NCBI RefSeq assembly: GCF_036895565.1
Contig: NZ_CP145904.1
Coordinates: 992,001 to 1,056,000 of the forward strand
DNA length: 64,000 nt
DNA from: Flavobacterium sp. KS-LB2
GTDB lineage: Bacteria > Bacteroidota > Bacteroidia > Flavobacteriales > Flavobacteriaceae
Reading direction: 5' to 3'
Part shown: positions 1-8,510 of the stretch, piece by piece
Numbering within the stretch: the stretch's first letter is position 1
Layout of the letters: every line of letters starts with the position of its first letter
Position numbers and translations under genes: made by a program
Notes under the pieces: generated by a model
Told to the model about the DNA's origin: nothing
Databases searched by the model: none
The model's input: only the letters and a program-made list of their open reading frames with translations

Positions 1-72
1 ATATATGAATTTACGGTTAACATGATAGTCGTGTGTTAGGATGGTTTGCTTTTTTTATAAGTGGTGAGTCAA

Positions 73-720
73 TTATTCCGCGTCTTTTGTTGTTAAATAC
101 CTTTTGTACCAGGCTATTGCTGCTTCAGCTACTTCAAGTAATGTTCCGGGTTCTTCAAAAAGATGGGTGGCTCCTGGAATTATTTTAATCTCCTTTACTG
201 ATGCTAATGCATCAAAGGCCATTTTATTCATTCCAATTACGGGAACATCAAGTCCTCCAACTAGTAACAGCGTTGGAGCAGTTACTTGTGGTAATACGCT
301 AATGGCTAAGTCTGGGCGACCTCCGCGGGAAACTACGGCTTTAATTTTTGTTTTGAAATAAGCGGCAGCCCGCAACGCCGATGCGGCTCCTGTACTGGCT
401 CCAAAATACCCTATTGCTAAACCAGTAGTGCTTTTATGATCAAGCACCCATTGGGTAGTTTCAATCAGTCGATCACTTAATAAATCAATATTAAATCGGT
501 TTTCATACAGATCATCTTCTTCGCTAGTGAGTAAGTCAAAAAGTAATGTGCCAATGTTTTGTTTTTGAATCAACTCGGCCACCATTCTGTTTCGGGGACT
601 GAATCTGCTACTGCCACTTCCGTGAGAGAAAATAACGATTCCTCGAGGATTTTTAGGGAGTATCAATTCACCTTGTAAGGTGACAGTTGATAGTGGGATA
701 GTTAGATCTAATTTTTCCAT
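73..720 (-). CDS. Dienelactone-hydrolase-like alpha/beta hydrolase
   Basis: A 215-residue cytosolic alpha/beta hydrolase with no signal peptide. The nucleophile elbow is GASTG with Ser109. The acid is probably Asp158 in GGLDVP and the base His186 in GATHLF, so the triad looks complete. The SHGSGSS stretch near residue 32 forms the oxyanion side. It is 40 bp downstream of a phosphoribosyltransferase gene on the same strand, a pairing I know from other bacteria where the two domains can even be fused. The substrate is not known; the dienelactone name reflects family similarity only. Confidence 0.85.
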   Translation of the reverse strand: MEKLDLTIPLSTVTLQGELILPKNPRGIVIFSHGSGSSRFSPRNRMVAELIQKQNIGTLLFDLLTSEEDDLYENRFNIDLLSDRLIETTQWVLDHKSTTGLAIGYFGASTGAASALRAAAYFKTKIKAVVSRGGRPDLAISVLPQVTAPTLLLVGGLDVPVIGMNKMAFDALASVKEIKIIPGATHLFEEPGTLLEVAEAAIAWYKRYLTTKDAE

Positions 721-760
721 TATTTCAAATTTTAAATAGGAAACGGTATCTTAAATTGCA

Positions 761-1396
761 TTATTCATTACGCACGGGAAGGCGCAACAATTGTTGTACT
801 TCCTCATCTTCCACTTGATTGAATTCTTCATAAAACGCGCCGACACCTCTAAAGTATTTAGGCGCTATGAGATAGATAAATTCATCGGTGTTTCTTTCAA
901 ATACAGCCATGTTATCAAAAGGGATTACTGGTGTGGCCACAATTATTTTTGCAGGATTTTTTTTTCGGAGCATTTGGATACTGGCAAGCAACGTGTTTCC
1001 TGTAGCAATGCCATCGTCTACTAAAATTATATTTTTTCCTTTTACATCTAGCGGTTTTCTTTCGCCCATGTACCGTTGATATTGGTGTTGCATTAATTTT
1101 TGCAACCGCATAATTTCATCGTCGATGTACTTTTTAGGGATATTTGGATGCGCATCAAGAATCACAGCATCAGATGAGACGGCACCAATTGCAAATTCTG
1201 AATTGTTAGGATGTCCTATTTTTTTGGAAAGAACAATGTCTAAAGGAAGATGTAAACTTTTAGCAATTACATATCCTACTGGTACTCCACCTCGAGGAAC
1301 CGCAAGTACTATAGAATTGCTATCCTGGTATTTTTTAAGTTTTTCCGAAAGCAATAATCCCGCCTCAATTCTATCTTTTAATAGCTCGTTATACAT
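761..1396 (-). CDS. Phosphoribosyltransferase family protein
   Basis: A 211-residue type I PRTase-fold protein. The PRPP-binding loop is visible as ILVDDGIATGNTL around residues 124-136, and an N-terminal VLAVPRGGVPVG matches the beta-strand/loop typical of this family. It is probably cotranscribed with the downstream hydrolase (40 bp gap). The base or nucleotide substrate cannot be inferred, and this subfamily is usually annotated only as a predicted phosphoribosyltransferase. Confidence 0.85.
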   Translation of the reverse strand: MYNELLKDRIEAGLLLSEKLKKYQDSNSIVLAVPRGGVPVGYVIAKSLHLPLDIVLSKKIGHPNNSEFAIGAVSSDAVILDAHPNIPKKYIDDEIMRLQKLMQHQYQRYMGERKPLDVKGKNIILVDDGIATGNTLLASIQMLRKKNPAKIIVATPVIPFDNMAVFERNTDEFIYLIAPKYFRGVGAFYEEFNQVEDEEVQQLLRLPVRNE

Positions 1397-1684
1397 CTTT
1401 TAAAGGTTTGATTAAAAAAAATGAAATTACATATAAATGTACTGATTTTCAGTCTATTAATATTGTTTTTTTGTTGTTTTAGTGTCAAAATTATCAATTA
1501 GACAATCATAAAGTGCTGGTGAAGGAACGCTGATAGCAAAATAAAAGCGGGGTATTATTAAAGTGCACAGAGCGCTGGGAAATCAAGCGGTACTTTAGCA
1601 AGAATTCATAGGATGTGCAACATCACATCTGAGGGATAAAGGATTTTTTTGCTATTTTTACTTCGGAACAACTGAATAACAATA

Positions 1685-2638
1685 ATGAAGAAAATAAATT
1701 CAAAAGCAAAGTCAGATTCAAATACTGGTTTTGGGGTAAATGCCAATAACTACGGTGGACGTTTTGTGAATAAAAACGGAAAAGCGAATGTAGAGAAACG
1801 AGGCATGCACTTGCTACATCGCATTAGTTGGTACCATACCATGATTGATTTGCCAAGATGGAAATTCATGTCGATTCTGCTATTGTTTTATGTGGGTATG
1901 AATTTTTTGTTTGCGCTACTGTACTATGCCATTGGAATCGAAAATCTCAATGGAATTGATTCTTCTGGTTCAAATTGGGTTCAATTTGGTCAAGCCTATT
2001 TTTTTAGTGCACAAACATTTACAACGGTAGGATATGGCCACATAAGTCCATCTGGTTTTTTAACTAGTTTATTAGCTGCAGCTGAGGCTTTGATAGGATT
2101 GTTGAGCTTTGCAATTGCTACAGGTTTGTTCTTTGGTCGCTTTAGTAAGCCAACCGCTTTTTTGAAATTTTCACACAATGCACTGATTGCTCCTTATGGA
2201 GATATAAAGGGTTTAATGATTAGAATTAGCCCTTTTAAAAATACAAATTTTACCGATGCTGAAGCCAATATGACGCTGGGTATGAGTGTAGAAGAAGATG
2301 GAAGGAAAACCAATAAATTTTATGTTTTAGATTTAGAATTGGAACGAATAAATGCATTAACCCTAAGTTGGACTTTGGTACATCCCATAACTGAAAATAG
2401 TCCGCTGTATAATTTAACCAAAGAGGACTTTGATACTATTCATGGAGAAATTATAGTTTATATCAAAACCTTTGATGATATGTTTAGTAATACCGTAGCC
2501 ATTCGGAGCTCCTATACTTTTGATGAGGTTGTTTACGGTGCAAAATTTGAACCTATGTACACTAGAAACGCTGATAATTCGAAAACAATCCTTGATTTAG
2601 ATAAATTAAATGCTTTTAATCGTGTTACTTTAGAATAA
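1685..2638 (+). CDS. Inward-rectifier (Kir-type) potassium channel
   Basis: A 317-residue Kir-like channel. An N-terminal cytoplasmic segment is followed by a first membrane helix (around 59-80), a pore loop with the K+ selectivity filter TTVGYG near residues 113-118, and a second membrane helix (around 136-156). The rest is the beta-rich cytoplasmic Kir domain, about 150 residues, including a stretch rich in acidic residues before MTLGMSVEEDG. Length and order match prokaryotic KirBac channels. It lies just upstream of the light-response regulator, but a functional link is not shown. Confidence 0.93.
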   Translation: MKKINSKAKSDSNTGFGVNANNYGGRFVNKNGKANVEKRGMHLLHRISWYHTMIDLPRWKFMSILLLFYVGMNFLFALLYYAIGIENLNGIDSSGSNWVQFGQAYFFSAQTFTTVGYGHISPSGFLTSLLAAAEALIGLLSFAIATGLFFGRFSKPTAFLKFSHNALIAPYGDIKGLMIRISPFKNTNFTDAEANMTLGMSVEEDGRKTNKFYVLDLELERINALTLSWTLVHPITENSPLYNLTKEDFDTIHGEIIVYIKTFDDMFSNTVAIRSSYTFDEVVYGAKFEPMYTRNADNSKTILDLDKLNAFNRVTLE

Positions 2639-2683
2639 TACAATAGTTTTCAAATTATTTCAAATTTATAATAAAATTTATTT

Positions 2684-2712
2684 TACATTTGTTTATTAAA
2701 TTTAGAGAAACG
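2684..2712 (+). promoter_or_regulatory. Promoter of the MerR/CarH-type regulator
   Basis: TACATTTG at 2684-2691 matches the Bacteroidetes -7 consensus TAnnTTTG exactly. The overlapping TTTGTTTA at 2688-2695 resembles the motif at the crtI promoter and could be an autoregulatory site. This promoter would remove the upstream TTG as a plausible start codon for the regulator, because that codon sits inside the -7 box. Confidence 0.6.
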
Positions 2713-3609
2713 ATGAACAATGTAAAAAGTGTGTTTAGTATAAAGGATCTTGAAAATCTTTCAGGCATCAAAGCGCATACAATACGAATCTGGGAAAAAC
2801 GATACGATATCCTTCAACCGATGCGTACAGATACTAATATCCGATTGTACGATTTAGCTAGTTTGCAAAAACTATTAAACATTACTTTGCTACATGACTA
2901 CGGCTATAAAATTTCGAAAATAGCGACGTATCCTCAAGATAAAATTCCGTCTCTTGTACGAGAAATAATTTCGAACAAAACGGCTAAAAGTCATGCAATC
3001 AGTGAATTTAAGATGGCTATGATGAATTTTGACCAAGAGTTATTTTTCAATACCTACAATTGGTTGATAGCTGAAAAATCATTCAAGGAAATATTTCATC
3101 AAGTATTCATTCCTTTGATGAATGAGCTTGGTTTGTTGTGGCAATCCGATACCATTACGCCTGCTCACGAACATTTTATCACCTATTTAATCAAACAAAA
3201 ACTGCTCATCAATACGGAGAAACTTCAAGTTTTAAAGCAAACTAAAAAAGATAAAATTTTTGTGCTTTCATTGCCAATGAATGAAATTCATGAATTAGGT
3301 TTGATGTATTTAAATTACGAAATCTTATTAATGGGCTATAAAACCATCTATTTAGGTGAAAGTATGCCTATTAGTAATTTGAAGGATTTAAAAAAGCATT
3401 TTGACTCGATTGTTTTTGTTTCGTATTTAACGGTACAGCCTGAAAAAGATATACTAAATGACTACGTTCAGAAAATGGCCGAAGAATTATTAGATGATAC
3501 TACAGAGTTATGGTATACGGGACGTTTGGTTGAGTTTATTAACAGAGAAGGGCTCTCGGACAAAATATCAATTTTTAATTCCATATCGGAATTAGTAGAT
3601 AGAATTTGA
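2713..3609 (+). CDS. CarH/LitR-type B12-dependent MerR photoregulator
   Basis: A 298-residue regulator, starting at the ATG at 2713 because the longer TTG start lies in the promoter. Residues 6-72 form a MerR winged helix (HTIRIWEKRYDIL). A helical cap contains W143 followed nine residues later by E153-H154, the Wx9EH adenosylcobalamin signature of CarH. The B12-binding domain has EIHELG at 191-196, where His193 would be the lower cobalt ligand. In this family AdoCbl-bound oligomer represses in the dark and light disrupts it. Its position directly ahead of crtI and the photolyase genes fits control of that regulon. Light control itself is inference from family. Confidence 0.92.
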   Translation: MNNVKSVFSIKDLENLSGIKAHTIRIWEKRYDILQPMRTDTNIRLYDLASLQKLLNITLLHDYGYKISKIATYPQDKIPSLVREIISNKTAKSHAISEFKMAMMNFDQELFFNTYNWLIAEKSFKEIFHQVFIPLMNELGLLWQSDTITPAHEHFITYLIKQKLLINTEKLQVLKQTKKDKIFVLSLPMNEIHELGLMYLNYEILLMGYKTIYLGESMPISNLKDLKKHFDSIVFVSYLTVQPEKDILNDYVQKMAEELLDDTTELWYTGRLVEFINREGLSDKISIFNSISELVDRI

Positions 3610-3612
3610 TTT

Positions 3613-3646
3613 TTTGTTTAAACTTTTTGTATATTTGCTAAACAAA
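3613..3646 (+). promoter_or_regulatory. crtI promoter with inverted-repeat operator candidate
   Basis: TATATTTG at 3630-3637 fits the -7 consensus. It is bracketed by TTTGTTTA (3613-3620) and its exact reverse complement TAAACAAA (3639-3646), with a GTTTAAAC palindrome at 3616-3623. The arms overlap the core promoter and the start codon, a good position for repression by the adjacent MerR protein. Binding is inferred, not shown. Confidence 0.5.
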
Positions 3647-5121
3647 TGAAAGAAATAAAAAAAATTACAATTATAGGTTCTGGGTTCTCTTCGCTTGCGG
3701 CTTCTTGTTATTTAGCGCAAAGTGGTCATGATGTTACTGTTTATGAAAAAAACGCAACAATTGGCGGAAGAGCACGACAATTAAAGATAGAAGGTTTTAC
3801 GTTTGATATGGGACCAAGTTGGTATTGGATGCCCGATGTGTTTGATCGTTTTTTTGCTGATTTTGGAAAAAAAACAACCGATTACTATGAGCTAATAAAG
3901 CTATCACCAGCATACCGTGTGTATTATGGCATCGATGATTTTATTACTATCGCAGACAATCTGACGGATATTATCTTTGCTTTTGAGGAAATCGAAAAAG
4001 GAAGTGGCAAAATACTAAATGATTTCATGGCTGAAGCCAAAAGCAATTATGACATCGCCATCAAAGATTTAGTGTACCGTCCAGGAGTTTCTCCTTTAGA
4101 GTTGATAACCGTTGAAACAGCCAAAAAAGTAGGCCAGTTTTTTAGTAACATTAGTAAAGATGTACGCAAGAAATTCAAAAACGAACGATTAATCCAAATT
4201 CTCGAATTTCCAGTTTTGTTCTTAGGAGCGAAACCTTCAGACACTCCCTCGTTTTATAGTTTTATGAATTACGCCGATTTTGGTCTTGGAACTTGGCATC
4301 CTAAAACAGGAATGTTCGACGTGGTTCGTGCAATGGAAAGTCTAGCCAGAGAATTGGGTGTGAAATTTGAAACGAATGCCACTATTGAGAAAATAATTGT
4401 TAACAATAAAACAGCCAAAGGGTTATTAGTCAATGGTGAGACGATTGCTTCTGATTTGATTTTGAGCGGCGCAGATTACCACCATACCGAAACGCTGTTG
4501 GATCAAGAGTATCGTGCGTACTCAGAGAAATATTGGGATAGCCGTGTTTTTGCACCGTCGTCCTTATTGTTTTATGTTGGTTTCAACAAAAAAATAGAGA
4601 ATATCTCGCATCATGCCTTGTTTTTTGATGTTGATTTTTATCAGCATGCCAAGGATATTTATGACGAACCACAATGGCCACAAGAACCATTGTTTTATGC
4701 TAATTTTCCTTCTGTTACAGACAAAACTGCTGCTCCAGAAGGAATGGAATCTGGATTTTTCTTAGTGCCTTTGGCACCAGGAATCAATGATACAGAGGCT
4801 TTACGAGAAGAATATTTTGATAAAATTATCGATCGCTTTGAAGCTTTAACACAGCAAAGTGTCAAAAATAATATTATATTTAAAAAATCTTTTTGCAAGA
4901 ATGATTTTGTGTCAGAGTACAACTCCTACAAAGGAAATGCATACGGAATGGCAAATACACTATTGCAAACCGCGTTTTTGAGACCTAAATTGAAAAGTAA
5001 AAAAGTAAAGAATTTATATTTCACAGGTCAATTGACCGTTCCGGGACCAGGCGTTCCACCGGCATTAATTTCTGGGAAATTAGTGTCAGAATTAATTAAT
5101 AAGCAATTTTCAGAGCAATAG
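3646..5121 (+). CDS. crtI: Phytoene desaturase
   Basis: A 491-residue CrtI-type FAD-dependent desaturase that converts phytoene towards lycopene. The N-terminal dinucleotide fold starts TIIGSGFSSLAAS with the following acidic residue in VTVYEKN. FDMGPSWYWMPDVF is typical of carotenoid desaturases, and the C-terminal YFTGQL plus VPGPGVPPALISG is the bacterial CrtI signature. The stop is followed after one base by the crtB start, so the two genes are translationally close. The enzyme is peripheral to the membrane. Family assignment is firm, but the number of desaturation steps is not readable from sequence. Confidence 0.96.
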   Translation: MKEIKKITIIGSGFSSLAASCYLAQSGHDVTVYEKNATIGGRARQLKIEGFTFDMGPSWYWMPDVFDRFFADFGKKTTDYYELIKLSPAYRVYYGIDDFITIADNLTDIIFAFEEIEKGSGKILNDFMAEAKSNYDIAIKDLVYRPGVSPLELITVETAKKVGQFFSNISKDVRKKFKNERLIQILEFPVLFLGAKPSDTPSFYSFMNYADFGLGTWHPKTGMFDVVRAMESLARELGVKFETNATIEKIIVNNKTAKGLLVNGETIASDLILSGADYHHTETLLDQEYRAYSEKYWDSRVFAPSSLLFYVGFNKKIENISHHALFFDVDFYQHAKDIYDEPQWPQEPLFYANFPSVTDKTAAPEGMESGFFLVPLAPGINDTEALREEYFDKIIDRFEALTQQSVKNNIIFKKSFCKNDFVSEYNSYKGNAYGMANTLLQTAFLRPKLKSKKVKNLYFTGQLTVPGPGVPPALISGKLVSELINKQFSEQ

Positions 5122-5122
5122 T

Positions 5123-5962
5123 ATGAAGCAATTATTTGATGATGTATCTTTTAAATGTAGCAGGTTAGTTACAAAAAACTATAGCACTTCTTTCTCATTG
5201 GCGGTTTACATGTTGTCGCCAAGTATTAGAGATGGTATTTATAGTATATATGGATTTGTTCGTTTTGCCGATGAAATTGTAGATTCATTTCATGGTTTTG
5301 ACAAGGAAAGTTTAATCACGGAGTTTGAAGACGAGTATTACAAAGCAATAGACCGCGGAATCAGTCTAAACCCCATTTTGAATTCTTTTCAACAAACGGT
5401 AAAGCAATACAACATTTCCGATGATTTAATTCAAGCTTTCTTACGAAGTATGAAATTGGATCTTATCAAATCAGATTACCACAGCAAGGCTGAATATGAT
5501 GATTACATCTATGGCTCTGCTGATGTAGTAGGATTGATGTGTCTTAAGGTTTTTGTGGCGGGTGATATTGAAAAATACAATCAACTCAAAGACGAAGCTA
5601 TGCGATTGGGTTCCGCTTTTCAGAAAGTCAATTTTTTAAGAGATTTAAAGGATGATAATCTAGTCCTGAACCGTAATTATTTCCCAGGTGTCGACTTGAA
5701 TTCCTTCGATGAAAAAGCTAAAACTGCCATCATTAATGAAATCGAAGAAGACTTTAGAGTAGCTTATGAAGGAATTGTGAAACTGCCTATCGAAGCTAAA
5801 TTTGGTGTCTACACTGCCTTTGTGTACTACAAAAAACTGCTTAAAAAATTAGAAAATACTCCTTGTGATGAAATTGGAAATGCAAGAATTCGAGTTTCTA
5901 ATTATACTAAAGCAGGTCTTTTAGCACAGTCTTTTGTGACGTATAAATTGAAGTTGGTTTAA
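5123..5962 (+). CDS. crtB: Phytoene synthase
   Basis: A 279-residue squalene/phytoene synthase that condenses two geranylgeranyl diphosphates to phytoene. The two Mg-diphosphate binding aspartate clusters are visible: DEIVD near residue 49 and DLKDD near residue 173, the latter followed by the conserved NRNYFPG. It starts one base after crtI and ends 48 bp before crtZ, consistent with one carotenoid operon. Length is normal for the bacterial enzyme. Confidence 0.96.
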   Translation: MKQLFDDVSFKCSRLVTKNYSTSFSLAVYMLSPSIRDGIYSIYGFVRFADEIVDSFHGFDKESLITEFEDEYYKAIDRGISLNPILNSFQQTVKQYNISDDLIQAFLRSMKLDLIKSDYHSKAEYDDYIYGSADVVGLMCLKVFVAGDIEKYNQLKDEAMRLGSAFQKVNFLRDLKDDNLVLNRNYFPGVDLNSFDEKAKTAIINEIEEDFRVAYEGIVKLPIEAKFGVYTAFVYYKKLLKKLENTPCDEIGNARIRVSNYTKAGLLAQSFVTYKLKLV

Positions 5963-6010
5963 ATTATCGCTTACTTTTTTAAAAATTGTTATACTTAAAT
6001 ACAGAATAAA

Positions 6011-6451
6011 ATGATATTTTTTTTGATTTTTCTAGGTACTTTTTTAATGATGGAATGTGTCACTTGGTGTACCCATAAATATGTGATGCACGGTTCCATG
6101 TGGTACTTTCATGCGGATCATCACCAGCCTAAATATGCCAATATTTTCGAACGCAACGACATCTTTTTTGTGATTTTTGCTGCGCCTAGTATTGCGCTGT
6201 TTTATTACGGAGTCGAAGGTGGTTTGAATTACAAGTTTTTCATTGGCTTGGGTATTATGTTCTATGGCTTGTGTTATTTTTTAATTCATGACGTTTTAAT
6301 TCATCAGCGTTTCAAGTGGTTCAAAAACACAAACAACAAGTATTTAGTAGGCTTGCGTAAAGCACACAAAGTACATCACAAACATTTGGGTAAAGAGCAC
6401 GGTGAGTGTTTCGGAATGTTATTTGTGCCCTTCAAATACTATAAAATATAA
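6011..6451 (+). CDS. crtZ: Beta-carotene hydroxylase
   Basis: A 146-residue membrane di-iron hydroxylase of the fatty-acid-hydroxylase superfamily, which adds 3-hydroxyls to beta-ionone rings (zeaxanthin). The histidine boxes are HKYVMH (22-27), HADHH (34-38), HDVLIH (93-98) and HKVHH (119-123). Hydrophobic segments occupy residues 1-18, 50-65 and 75-95. It is the third gene of the crt operon. No lycopene cyclase is adjacent, so the cyclase needed to make its substrate must be encoded elsewhere. Confidence 0.95.
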   Translation: MIFFLIFLGTFLMMECVTWCTHKYVMHGSMWYFHADHHQPKYANIFERNDIFFVIFAAPSIALFYYGVEGGLNYKFFIGLGIMFYGLCYFLIHDVLIHQRFKWFKNTNNKYLVGLRKAHKVHHKHLGKEHGECFGMLFVPFKYYKI

Positions 6452-6459
6452 GTTTAATT

Positions 6460-6600
6460 GGGGCGTGTCCCCGCTTTCACTAGCGTTACAGCGGGGTCGG
6501 GCAATCCGTTCCCGCTTTTTTTTGACCACCGTGTCAGGATAGTCAAAAAAAGAGCTCCACTGCTGTCCCTCACGCGAGCCCGTTCAAACGACACTATTAT
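6460..6600. repeat. GC-rich flavobacterial intergenic repeat
   Basis: This segment is far richer in G+C than its neighbours. It carries the stem CCCCGC (6469-6474) / GCGGGG (6491-6496), then GTCGGGCAATCCG and a second cytosine-rich part. I recall similar GGGGCGT...TCGGGC elements scattered between genes in Flavobacterium genomes. The element separates the crt genes from the SRPBCC/photolyase pair and could act as an RNA hairpin or partial terminator. No coding potential is supported. Confidence 0.6.
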
Positions 6601-6615
6601 CTTAAAATACCAATC

Positions 6616-7077
6616 ATGAAAATATACAAACAAGAAACCGTTCAACATGTAAATGCAACTGTCGAAGAATGTTGGGCTTTTTTCTCCAATCCAAGAAATC
6701 TTCAAAAAATCACACCGGAAGGAATGGGTTTTCAAATCACTGATTTTGACCAAAAATTAATGTATCCGGGCCAAATTATTCAATACAAAGTAACGCCACT
6801 CTTTGGGATTAGCTTATCGTGGATGACCCTGATTACTTGTGTGAAGGAAAATAGTTATTTCATAGATGAACAAAAATTTGGTCCTTATAGTTTTTGGCAC
6901 CACAAGCATTTCTTTGAAGCAACACCTGCTGGAACTAAAATGACAGATGTGGTACACTACGGTTTACCGCTTGGTTTTTTAGGACGAATCATGAATGCAT
7001 TAGTAGTAAAGAATAAGTTGAAATCCATTTTTGAGTACCGCGTGACTAAAGTGGACGAAATGTTTAATAGAAAATAA
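6616..7077 (+). CDS. SRPBCC-family (START-like) protein
   Basis: A 153-residue protein of the START/Bet v 1-like hydrophobic-ligand fold. It opens YKQETVQHVNATVEECWAFF, followed by the typical SNPRNLQKITPEGMGF. Its TAA overlaps the photolyase ATG by one base (TAATG), so the two are translationally coupled. Proteins of this family repeatedly accompany bacterial photolyase/cryptochrome clusters, but the ligand is not known. Cytosolic; no signal peptide. Confidence 0.85.
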   Translation: MKIYKQETVQHVNATVEECWAFFSNPRNLQKITPEGMGFQITDFDQKLMYPGQIIQYKVTPLFGISLSWMTLITCVKENSYFIDEQKFGPYSFWHHKHFFEATPAGTKMTDVVHYGLPLGFLGRIMNALVVKNKLKSIFEYRVTKVDEMFNRK

Positions 7078-8372
7078 TGAGCAAGCAAGAAATAACACTT
7101 TTCTGGTTTAGACGCGATTTACGTTTAGAAGATAATATTGGATTATTCCATGCCTTACAATCTAAATATCCAGTCATTCCGTTGTTTATTTTTGACGATT
7201 CCATTTTGGATAAGTTGCCAAAAAACGATGCTAGGGTAGGTTTTATTCATGAATCGCTTGCTAAAATAACTACACAATTACAAGAAATTGGGAGTTCACT
7301 TTTAGTAAAAAAAGGAAAGACTCTTGGTGTTTGGCAAGAACTTATTCAAGAGTTTGAGGTCAAAGAAGTGTTCTTCAATAAAGATTATGAACCGTATGCA
7401 ATTGCGCGTGATACAACTATTTGTGAACTTTTAGAAACCAATAAAACCATTGCTTATTCTTTTAAAGACCAAGTCATTTTCGAAGAAAAGGAAATTACAA
7501 AAGCCGATGGTTTACCGTACACGGTGTATACATCTTTTAAAAATAAGTGGTTGGAAAAATACAAGTCAATGGCTCCTGTTCTTGAATATGATGCCACGGA
7601 TCTTTTTGCTAACTTTTATAAGAGCAATTTTGATTTTCCTACATTAGAGCAAATAGGATTCGAAGAAAGTCCTATAAAAGTAAAGCCACACAACTTAAAA
7701 TTTATTTCAAATTATCACGATATACGCGATTTTCCAGCAATGGACAAAACCTCCTATTTGTCACCACATTTGCGTTTTGGAACTGTAAGCGTGCGGAAAT
7801 TAGTAAATTGGGCGTTTCATAAAAATGATGTCTTTTTGAGCGAATTGATTTGGAGAGAATTCTTCATGCAAATCCTTTTCAGTTTTCCAAAAGTTGTTAA
7901 CCGAAACTTCAAATCGGCTTATGATGGGATTCAGTGGCGCAATAATGAGGAGGATTTCAAGCGTTGGTGTACCGGAACCACTGGTTATCCTATGGTTGAT
8001 GCTGGAATGCGCCAACTTAATGAAACAGGCTACATGCACAACAGAGTGCGCATGGTGGTCGCTAGTTTTTTATGCAAGCATTTATTAATCGAGTGGCAGT
8101 GGGGCGAAGCCTATTTTGCTGAGAAATTGTTGGATTATGAAATGTCAGCTAATGTTGGGAATTGGCAATGGGCCGCAGGAACCGGTTGTGATGCGGCACC
8201 GTATTTTCGTGTATTCAATCCGGAGATTCAACAGAAAAAGTTTGACGAAAAAGGAGTCTACATCCGCAAATGGATTAAGGAATTCGATTTAGGATATGGA
8301 AAACCTATGGTAGAGCATGCAATGGCTAGAGATAGAGCGATTGCTACGTACAAAGCTGGAATCCTGAAGTAA
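7077..8372 (+). CDS. phr: Cryptochrome/deoxyribodipyrimidine photolyase (CPD class I type)
   Basis: A 431-residue photolyase that uses FAD and blue light to split cyclobutane pyrimidine dimers. The N-terminal antenna domain begins LFWFRRDLRLEDN. The FAD domain contains WREFF, TGYPMVDAGMRQL, HNRVRMVVASF and the flavin pocket NVGNWQWAAGTGCDAAPYFR, which keeps the Asn and Trp residues important in E. coli PhrB. It is coupled by a one-base overlap to the SRPBCC gene. Of the three photolyase-family genes in the window this one looks the most classical. Confidence 0.93.
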   Translation: MSKQEITLFWFRRDLRLEDNIGLFHALQSKYPVIPLFIFDDSILDKLPKNDARVGFIHESLAKITTQLQEIGSSLLVKKGKTLGVWQELIQEFEVKEVFFNKDYEPYAIARDTTICELLETNKTIAYSFKDQVIFEEKEITKADGLPYTVYTSFKNKWLEKYKSMAPVLEYDATDLFANFYKSNFDFPTLEQIGFEESPIKVKPHNLKFISNYHDIRDFPAMDKTSYLSPHLRFGTVSVRKLVNWAFHKNDVFLSELIWREFFMQILFSFPKVVNRNFKSAYDGIQWRNNEEDFKRWCTGTTGYPMVDAGMRQLNETGYMHNRVRMVVASFLCKHLLIEWQWGEAYFAEKLLDYEMSANVGNWQWAAGTGCDAAPYFRVFNPEIQQKKFDEKGVYIRKWIKEFDLGYGKPMVEHAMARDRAIATYKAGILK

Positions 8373-8510
8373 TTTGTTTAACATATAAGTCATGTGAGTT
8401 TTTATAATAAGATACTTGTAATTTTTTGGAATTGATATTACTTATATGTTTTAAAAAGAAGTATCTACTTTGATTTTTTTGAACTTATATGACTTATATG
8501 TTTAAAAATA
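8373..8510. repeat. ATAAGTCAT-type inverted and direct repeats between convergent genes
   Basis: The gap between the two convergent halves of the light cluster holds AACATATAAGTCAT (from 8380) and, near 8488-8505, the reverse-oriented TATGACTTATATGTTT. A further CTTATATGTTTT occurs around 8442. The same word family recurs near 18400-18500. The first bases (8373-8382) read TTTGTTTAAC, also seen near 16676. The arms could form a bidirectional terminator-like structure. Confidence 0.5.
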
